NCBI GenBank assembly: GCA_949825065.1
Contig: OX463847.1
Coordinates: forward strand, 38,745,042-38,809,041
DNA length: 64,000 bases
Reading direction: 5' to 3'
Source of the DNA: Odontocerum albicorne
Lineage: Eukaryota; Arthropoda; Insecta; Trichoptera; Odontoceridae
Numbering within the stretch: position 1 is the first letter of the stretch; the number at the start of each line of letters is the position of its first letter. Below the pieces are notes generated by a model. The model was given only the letters and a program-made list of their open reading frames with translations, was not told the DNA's origin and made no database searches. Shown one piece after another: positions 56,641 through 64,000 of this stretch. Position numbers and translations under genes: made by a program.

Positions 56641-56799
56641 ATTTTTCGTTCAATTCTGAAATACACATATAAATCTGATATTCAATTTTAACATTTCAGA
56701 ATATAAAGAAACAACACGTGTTCTATGAGCATGATGTGAAGGTTCCAAATTGTAAATACTACTAGTGGAGGTTCCAAATTATAAATATTACATCTCCTG

Positions 56800-56890
56800 T
56801 CCATGCGTGAGCGTGGCCGGCATAATATCTGTATATACACGTTTGTATTAGTTCAGGCCGGATACTTTTGGACCTCATTGATAAAGTTTT
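56800..56890 (+). repeat. SINE-4 body (inverted copy)
   Basis: gagcgtggccggcataatat and gccggatacttttggacctc, complement of 51283 and 56470 bodies. Confidence 0.5.
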
Positions 56891-57192
56891 CAATATTATT
56901 ATATTTGCAAAATATTAGCAAACAAGCTCCGTTCAATTAGTTCAGAATACAAGTAAATCAAGTCATTTTGTAATGCATAATAGCCATAAACAAGTAAATT
57001 TATAGCAAATATACAATGATTATTTGCAACAGATTTCTCCTACGCTTGTGTCGTAAATTTTATCTATGACCTTATTCAAGTCCCGATTAGCAAAGTACAG
57101 TAGAATGCTAAAATACAGTGACACGAAATATATAAAGCAACGTTACTATATCTTCAATCTTTTAGCATAAAATAAAGTACTTTCACACAAAT
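56891..57192. other. AT-rich, nothing recognised
   Basis: No supported feature. Confidence 0.4.
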
Positions 57193-57269
57193 ATAATGTT
57201 CCTCCAAATACGCGGGGGACACGTTACAAAATCTCCGATGAATGCATGAAACCGCAGATGGTACCCAAA

Positions 57270-57970
57270 CTCACATATACACACATATTATCATGCCGTG
57301 TCATTTGCGAAATAGGCAGAGAGAAAATATATCCCAACTTTTCTATCCAATCACACAACTTTCGCCTACTCCACATTTATACATGCTTTTCACTTAACAT
57401 TCTTTTAAACTGGCCCATTTGGTCCTGCTACAGTTTCTTCGGATTACCTCTTTCACACACACCTTGCACTTCTGGCAATTATACTTGCTTAGTCAATGTC
57501 TCATAATTCATTATCTCCACATGTCCAAACCACCTTAAATATCATTTCTTCAAAAACCCATTTTATCCATGCATTAATTTCTAATGACTTCATTCCACGT
57601 TGTTTCAAACATTGACATTCCGCAAATATTCCTTAGTGCGCGCATCTTCACAGTATTAATTTTAATCTTATATTTTTTCTGTCAAGTCCAAGAATATTAT
57701 GTGTTTTCCTGTCTCTCGTATGTTTGATGTTTCCTATACACACTCGTATGTTTGATGTTTCCTATACACACTCGTATGTTTGATGTTTCCTTTACTCACG
57801 AATACGAATACGCTTCTCATTTTATTAAAAGCCGCACGAGATGATTCAATTCAGCACTTGACTTCGGTTTCTGGGTCGAGGTCTTCCACTAGGATACTTC
57901 CGAGGTATTTAAATTTTTTCACTCTCTCTATATCAGCACCGTTCAATGTAAGAGTGTAACTCTATGGACA
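57270..57970 (-). pseudogene. RTE-type LINE, C-terminal half
   Basis: From 57955: LTLNGADIERVKKFKYLGSI, LVEDLDPETEVKC, RAAFNKMRS; further left the 3' region ending at the complement of tatcatgccgtgtcatttgc. 57715-57790 holds three 28-bp units of gtatgtttgatgtttcctat. Confidence 0.75.
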
Positions 57971-58364
57971 TTATACAACAAATGCGTAATAAAATACAGT
58001 GTGGAAATAACAATAATTTTACATTGTTGTTTGTGTAAAATAGTACAATTTTTAAGATTTATTTATGTTTTCTTAATTATTGTACTTTCCAAAATAAAAA
58101 TAAAATAAAATTGACGTCATTTTAATAAAAAAGAAAACCATCGATTAGTCCTTACCAATGTAAAAAAATCTCCGTTTTGTGGATTTTGAAAACAACTTAA
58201 CTAGACAAGACCTGTGATGAAGTGATTTCATTCCTTACATCGAAATCTCATATTTTTATCATCAATATTCAATCACTCAGATGAAACATTCATTCTATGC
58301 ATTTACAAAAAAAATTGCTTTAATTTGAAATAAAACATTTATGTGCTTGAAGTCGAAATACGAC
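57971..58364. other. Nothing recognised
   Basis: AT-rich. Confidence 0.4.
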
Positions 58365-58700
58365 GCATACACATTTCGAATGCTTTCAGTCGGTTCATAC
58401 TACCAACTTTCAGGGTCCATGATTCCACTCCATGCAAGAACACTGACCAAACGTAGCATTTGACTAACCGTTGTTGAATATTCAAGTTCAGATTATCACC
58501 TCAGAATATGCTCCTCATTTTGTTAAAAGCCGCACAAGATGTTTTAATTCCGCACATGACTTCGGTTTCTGGGTCGAGGTTTTCCACTAGATAACTTCCG
58601 AGGTATTTAAATTTTTAAACTCCCTCTCTATATTATCAGCACCGTTCTATGTAAGACGTGCTCCTGCGTGATCTTGCCGGCCAAACACCATGAACTTAGT
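58365..58700 (-). pseudogene. RTE-type LINE reverse transcriptase fragment
   Basis: Minus strand: KTKFMVFGRQDHAGARLT, NGADN, an ETEV-like segment, then CMEWNHGP and KHSKCV (thumb region). Overlaps in content with 57800-57970, so it is a separate copy. Confidence 0.65.
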
Positions 58701-58776
58701 TTTTATCACTATTATGATTAACCGCGAGTAATTGAAACCACGGAAAGCGAAACTGCTGATAAAGGAGGAAATATTA

Positions 58777-59214
58777 TCGAACATTATAAAATCGATTGTA
58801 CTTAGATCCGTTTGTAACAATATATGTTGTCATAGATACGGTTTAATATTTGCGTCCGTATTATTATAATGTCAAAGTCGCGGTTCAGTATTTTTTATAT
58901 TGTTGTTTTCAATAAGTAAATTATCGTGATATAGGGACGGTTTAATTAAATAAATAGGAATTGATTCAAACGAAATGATAGCAAAGTGCGCTAAATATAT
59001 TCGCAACTATTGCAGGCAACCGCGTGAATGATAAACATCAAAATAAGTCAGGGAGCATCGTGTTATATATTTTCTTTATTTTATTTTATTTCAACGGTCA
59101 AATAACCTTTTTGATACAAAGATAAAAAAACAACATATGTAATTAAATATTGACATATAATCAGTGTTATACAATAGAAAAAAATCGTACAAGCTGAACA
59201 ATAAAAGAAAGCAA
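58777..59214. other. Nothing recognised
   Basis: AT-rich DNA. Confidence 0.4.
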
Positions 59215-59580
59215 ATCCACACAATTCATTTGTGTTGAGTCCAGGTCCCGTGTTTTAACGTGATAAACTAGATTCGTATTGAATCCAGGTCCAGTGTTTT
59301 AACGTGATAAATTATATTTGTGTTGAGTCCCGGTCCCGTGTTTCAACGTGATAAACTAGATTTGTGTTAAGCCATGGTCCCGTGTTTTAACGTGATAAAC
59401 TAGATTAGTGTTGAGCCATGGTCCCGTGTTTTAACTTGATAAACTAGATTCGTGTTGATTCCAGGCCCTGTATTTTAACTTGATAAACTAGATTTATGTT
59501 GAGTCCCGGTCCCGTGTTTTAACGTGATAAACTAGATTTGTGTTGAGTCCAGGTTCCGTGTTTTCACGTGATTGATACCT
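59215..59580. repeat. 44-bp minisatellite, eight units
   Basis: Units ttgagtccaggtcccgtgtt + ttaacgtgataaactagatt. Confidence 0.95.
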
Positions 59581-59719
59581 CTTCCAAAAAGGGGCACACG
59601 AGTATTACTAGCATGAAGCAAATATTTTTTTATAAACAATTCAACCTTTAAACGATAGTCTCCTGATTTCTAGCATGGACAATATACCTTAGATAATGAA
59701 AATATGCATGGATTGATTT

Positions 59720-60160
59720 TTGGTGGAGATTATAACGTCACGCCATCAGTGTCCGAAGACCTGTGTCCGCCCCATAATGACATATAGCATTGAGTCCAGA
59801 GCCGACACTGTCAGAACCAAAAATCTCCTTCGAACCAGCGAAATGAAGGTACTCAGGAGTATCGCTGGCAAAACCCTTCGTGATATAGTACGTAACACAG
59901 AAATCCGAAGGACGTGCGAAGTTGAGGATATTGTCAAATGGGGACGACAGATAAGAAGGTTCTGGAACGAACACGTATCCAGAATGGCGGAACCAAGAGC
60001 CGTAAGAATGGCCAGGGACAGTATCCCCCAAGCAAGCAGACTTCCAGGACGACCTCCCAAAATATGGAAAGACAGCTAGCAGTCGACGTCGCAAGAGGCA
60101 AACAATGATGCAGGACCATAACAGGCCAACAGGCCTAAAATAAGATGAAGAAGAAGAAGA
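59720..60160 (+). pseudogene. RTE-type LINE C-terminus
   Basis: TCVRPIMTYSIESRADTVRT, RTSEMKVLRSIAGKTLRD, VSRMAEPRAVRMARD, LPGRPPKIWKDS, then a stop and a GAAGAA tail at 60147-60163. The equivalents in intact elements are RPIMTYGIEARADT and GRPPKRWKDS. No frameshift in the last 119 codons, so fairly recent. Confidence 0.8.
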
Positions 60161-60329
60161 AGCCATCAGTGTGCAGTAAAATGTCAGATCTTGAAAATTT
60201 TGACATATTTATCTAGACCACTACAGTCTTCGGGTCCAAAAGAATGAGGAATTTGCAGGATAATCTGAACAAGTTTTTAAAAAACATTTGTAAACATCTG
60301 TTGATATGTATTTTACTCGTATCAACTGG

Positions 60330-60464
60330 CAAAAGAGTAAACTCTGCAGAACTTGCAAGGTATGTGTTAAGCACAAGAAGAGAAGTGAGACCCGGTACAT
60401 TTGTAAGGAGTGTGGTGTAGCTCTCCACAAATATGAATATAGGCAGAAATATCATACTAAATGA
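60330..60464 (+). pseudogene. piggyBac transposase C-terminal Cys domain
   Basis: QKSKLCRTCKVCVKHKKRSE then TRYICKECGVALHKYEYRQK and YHTK, stop. The CxxC...YxCxxC...CxxxYHTK-like pattern with final YHT is that of the cysteine-rich end of piggyBac transposases; here the last Cys is replaced. Upstream frame is interrupted. Possible AATAAA near 60490. Confidence 0.75.
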
Positions 60465-60489
60465 AATTATTATGTAAAGTATTTGAAAT

Positions 60490-61010
60490 AAATAAACAAA
60501 GTTTCATTGCAATATTTCAATGTTGATAAAGCAGTTTGAGTAAATACTTCACAAAAATCAGAACTCATCGAAAACAAGCAGGCCACTGGAAAGGTTCTCT
60601 TGATTTTGATCGGGTCTTAAAATGTTAACACGTGTATCATTTATATCAGAATTCTGATGGCACTGAACAAGTTGCATTAGATCTGATGTCAAAAAAACAA
60701 GAAGGGACTCTTACACAACGTGTCATCATCCGATTAATGGACGTCTGCGCAACGTTTTGCATTATCCTATGCAATTGCCGGTCGGAGGCACAAAAAGTAA
60801 CTATTTAAACGAGATAGAGCGTGCCAAGTGTCACAATACATTCCGGCTAAGTCGGATTGCATCACGGCGTGCAACACTGTTAGGCGCAGCCACAAAATGA
60901 ACTCTGTCGTGGTTTGTATTATGTGAGTTGTTTCATTTGAATAAACTGAAAGGCAGCTAAATTATTTTTTATTCGATGTTGAGCTATTTTTAAATTCCTC
61001 CTTATTTGAA
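60490..61010. other. Unassigned
   Basis: A GC-richer patch at 60740-60910 has no family signal. Confidence 0.4.
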
Positions 61011-61011
61011 T

Positions 61012-61730
61012 ATTCGGACGTAGGTTATCTGGATGTTACGGAAGAACAACTATGTTAGACAAACTTAAGTGATCGCAAATGTATGAGAATATTAGAGATA
61101 TATCTCTATATTAAATAATATGATCACATGTGTTATATCAGTTACGTGTTATATCGAACATTCGGACGTAGGTTATCTGGATGTTACGGAAGAACAACTA
61201 TGTTAGACAAACTTAAGTGATTGTAAATGTACGAGTATATTAGAGATATACCTCCATATTAAATAATATGATCACACGTGTTATATCAGTCACGTGGTAT
61301 ATCGAATATTCGGACGTAGGTTATCTGGATGTTACGAAGAATAACTAGACAAAGTTAAACGATTGCAAATGTATGAGTATATTAGAGATATACCTCCATA
61401 TTAAATAATATGATCACACGTGTTATATCAGTCACGTGGTATATCGAATATTCGGACGTAGGTTATCTGGATGTTACGAAGAATAACTAGACAAACTTAA
61501 ACGATTGCAAATGTATGAGTATATTAGAGATATACCTCCATATTAAATAATATGATCACACGTGTTATATCAGTCACGTGTTGTATCGAATATTCGGACG
61601 TAGGTTATCTGGATGTTACGAAAGAACAACTAGACAAACTTAAGTGATTGCAAATGTATGAGTATATAAGAGATACATTTTCATATTAAAAAATATGATC
61701 ACATGTGTTATACTTACTATAATATATTAG
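61012..61730. repeat. 142-148-bp array, five units, before LINE-A 5' part
   Basis: attcggacgtaggttatctg starts at 61012, 61160, 61308, 61450 and 61592; the two later periods are shorter by a 6-base deletion. Ends directly at the LINE-A-type 5' segment. Confidence 0.95.
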
Positions 61731-62125
61731 TCAGTTCGATCTCACTATCCCCCACGCTGTTATTGGGGAAAAAGTCCCCTTCCAGCGCGATCTACACTAG
61801 AAGATCAATTTTTGTTTTGTTTTTTATGAGCGCGACGTCACTTAGTGACGAAGAAGGAACTGCTCCAAAGAATAACCTCTTCCGGTGGTGGTACACCTGG
61901 GTGTGAAAAGGTACGACGGAATTAAGGCCTGACGTTACGGGAGAAAGAAAATGATATTATTACATCGGAAAGTTAAATATAAGAAATCACTGATAGGTTC
62001 ATACTCGTATATTGTCAATTTATATTCTATCCTAAACCGTCCCATTGTCTCTCAATATCTCGTCGAAAATGTTCAGTGCCTCTCTGATTTTGGATCCATG
62101 CCGGTAGTGTGAGGCCACATCAAAG
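61730..62125 (+). pseudogene. LINE-A, internally deleted (5' end joined to ORF2 end)
   Basis: 61735-61828 is leader-like sequence; ATG at 61829 starts MSATSLSDEEGTAPKNN. From 62000 the sequence matches the ORF2 end of LINE-A (atattgtcaatttatattct..., ctcgtcgaaaatgttcagtg). The join shows which 5' end belongs to LINE-A. Confidence 0.6.
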
Positions 62126-63094
62126 TGCTTCGTTAGGTGCTAATCTAGGTTTTACGTGACTCATATACTAGGTGACTTCATGCATGACTACACCAAAGTG
62201 CTACGCACAAATTCATTTGACAGTTGGGAGCGGTTGAGTCAACAGACGATGCCACTCTCAAAACTAACCAATTTCATTACAACTTACCATCTTTATTTAC
62301 TTCCTGTGCAACTTCATTCCAAAGTGATTTTAATACAGGTACATATTTGTTTAATTCGCTCGATGTGTTCCACAACGGCTTCCTTTTATACACAGCTGTT
62401 ATTAAAACTTCCGCCATCTTGTAAAATCACGGTGACACAATAGAATTAACCAATACGTCTGTTCGCTAGGAGATTCACTCGGTGACTAATCGTCATGTAG
62501 TGTGGCGTGAAGCGTGCAGTGTGGCCATTGCGATAGTATGCGGTGCGTTGGTTCGCTAGGATATGTCGCCTAGCTCGCAGCGTATCTCTAAGCATCAAGC
62601 GAGGCTCCTACGTGTGTGTCCGAGGCCTTAGACTGGTCCAGAAACCGGCTGCAATCGGACAGGATTATCACCTTTGTTGGTTTGCTTTAAAAAGTGTCTT
62701 AAAAAAATATTACACCTCTCTTCAACGACAACATGTGTTTTCTAAGGCTACTTCTTGTCCTTTCCCATCTTTCTTAATTTTTCCCAGTCTTTGGTGACAT
62801 TTATAAAAATTTTGTGTTACTGTTTTAATTTTAACTCTTTAAGTTTAAGTGTTTTTTTCCTTTTAGAAATAACGTTATAATCTTTCAACCAGTATTTGAC
62901 ACGAATCTCCATATCTTGTCTAACTTGTTGGAAAATATCGCAAATTCGCCATATGCATACTTTGTAAGAAAGCAAAAAATGAGTAAATAAAGTTTTACAC
63001 TATATTACGCTAGAATTTATGTTTTTCTGCAGCTTAAATACTGCTCGTGATTAATTCAAAAAGACTCTGACTGAAAAAAGCTGCCTAACAAAAT
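62126..63094. other. Unassigned, partly GC-rich
   Basis: 62450-62650 has ggttcgctaggatatgtcgc and gttcgctaggagattcactc as a diverged pair, suggestive of a DNA-element end. No gene recognised. Confidence 0.35.
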
Positions 63095-63275
63095 TCACCC
63101 GTAACATCGTTGGTAAGATAGTTGGAGGTTTAATACCCGTTATTATCTACATTTACTAAAAAGGTTTGCAGCCTGGATTTCCCTAAAAGCCTACTTCTTA
63201 TCTTTCAAGGCGATTGGAAACGATTGTCACATAACAATAAAGGTCATGCTAGGTTGTACTGTGTACGAGTATACC
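63095..63275 (+). repeat. SINE-1 diverged copy
   Basis: Head cgttggtaagatagttgg, gcagcctggatttccctaaa, gcgattggaaacgattgtca, cataacaataaaggtcatgc. Confidence 0.65.
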
Positions 63276-63329
63276 GTCATAACTGTCTTGGTCCTGCAAC
63301 GCTCACACTGTAAACCTATAGAATATATG

Positions 63330-63850
63330 GTTGTAAAGGCGAAATTGCGATGGACCGGTTAAATGATACGAGTGGGTGATTATGAACTCCCAAAACGCGT
63401 TTTGAACGGGGAAGTAGAGGGCAAGTGAAGGGTTGGTGGGTAGAGAAAGCGCTATAAGGATAGTCTGAGAGAGTCACTGTTTTTGTGCGGAGCGCCTGAT
63501 GTGGTTCAGGACCGTGGAGAATGGAGATACATCTGTTCTCGGACTGGGGGCATCTCAACGGCTAGACGTGTGAAAAACAGTCCGCGGGCTGAGAACATGC
63601 ATCAACATTGCCAGGCGACTCAGAAGGATTCACATATCTGTTACATCTGTGCGTATATGGGTTGTTTTCTCACAGAAGAAGATCACTCAATCGAAAAAGC
63701 AGCTCAAGATTAATGTTGGAGTGGCGAAGGGATCGTCGAATACGAGACCCAGCAACGACGTATGTAACGAACGTGTAATATACTCTTAATACTATTCGTA
63801 TAACATCAGCTGCGGTGCGGAACGTAATGGGAAACCACCGCACTATTTTT
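63330..63850 (+). pseudogene. LINE C-terminus with zinc-finger-like end
   Basis: Reads LRWTG, IRVGDYELPKRVLNGEVEGK, RKRYKDSLRESLFLCGAPD, VQDRGEWRYICSRTGGISTA, then SHICYICAYMGCFLTEEDH where active copies have CYxCGRxCxSRIGLxSH. Ends with ggaaaccaccgcactatttt. Several stops and frame changes. Same family as 52555-53155. Confidence 0.8.
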
Positions 63851-63855
63851 CATAA

Positions 63856-64000
63856 CCCTTCCTGTCCAGTGATGTGTAACTATAATAGTACACATTACTT
63901 CTAAAAACTTTTATATCTCTATAAATATAATAAATACTGGGTTTAAATTTTAGATATTTCTCCGTAGTACATTTACGCATTGAATGAAAAATAATATTAA
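63856..64000. mobile_element. piggyBac-type MITE, cut by window end
   Basis: cccttcctgtccagtgatgt, then matches the 21770 copy (acacattacttctaaaaact, cgtagtacatttacgcattg). Flank is ATAA instead of TTAA. Confidence 0.75.

Larger units (their letters stand above)
57193..58776. mobile_element. Tigger-like element carrying two RTE fragments
   Basis: Left ataatgttcctccaaatacg + cgggggacac; right gaaaccacggaaagcgaaac and aaaggaggaaatatta. Ends are inverted and resemble the element at 47367. Interior is occupied by LINE fragments. Confidence 0.55.

Noticed and set aside
1..64000. CRISPR array candidates among the many direct repeats
   Set aside because: Units are contiguous without unique spacers, the context is a eukaryotic genome, and no cas genes occur.

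Overview
The window looks like intronic and intergenic DNA of a repeat-rich insect, most probably a lepidopteran. That inference rests on the spliced eukaryotic exons, several RTE-type LINE fragments of the kind common in moths and butterflies, an exon resembling an insect odorant receptor, and dense mariner, hAT, piggyBac and pogo elements with tRNA-derived SINEs. Nothing bacterial or viral is evident. Base composition is AT-rich; the few real exons stand out as GC-richer islands.

The main gene is on the minus strand and runs off the left edge. Five exons (16364-16513, 7835-8124, 6156-6290, 4572-4729, 1-64) have acceptor and donor dinucleotides, agree in phase at every junction, contain no stop, and together encode about 265 residues. 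These are collinear with TM1 to the start of TM8 of cationic amino acid transporters (SLC7 CAT family). The protein is strongly diverged in the TM1 and TM6 motifs that contact substrate. A candidate start exon (ATG at 45020-45022) lies 28.5 kb upstream in matching phase, preceded by a 46-codon small ORF at 45165-45305; that link is inferred. If right, the first 45 kb of the window is mostly introns of one gene filled with mobile DNA.

Other coding traces are a single odorant-receptor-like exon on the plus strand (12278-12439) and an unrecognised plus-strand terminal exon followed by a polyadenylation signal (26083-26284).

The rest is mobile and tandem DNA. LINE-A (Jockey/CR1-like ORF2 end) occurs at 8.3, 10.6, 12.7, 20.3, 43.9, 53.3 and 61.7 kb. 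SINE-1 (at least 16 pieces) ends with the same sequence as LINE-A, a classic sign that the LINE mobilises the SINE. RTE-like LINE fragments occur throughout. Cut-and-paste elements with readable target duplications include pogo-type MITEs (3.2, 5.5 kb), piggyBac-type MITEs (4.8, 11.6, 21.8, 41.6, 53.6, 63.9 kb), hAT elements (13.6, 21.9, 39.4 kb), mariners (34.8, 36.2 kb), Tigger-like elements (47.4, 57.2 kb) and two foldback elements (52.1, 52.8 kb). About 23 minisatellite arrays cover roughly 12 kb; at least two were made by tandem amplification of LINE coding sequence (17-19 kb and 28.7-30 kb). A 200-base assembly gap lies at 37338-37537.

The most interesting points are the diverged transporter with its possible uORF leader, hammerhead-ribozyme-like cores in several dispersed repeats, the inverted loop between the two foldback copies, the SINE/LINE tail sharing, and the LINE-derived satellites.
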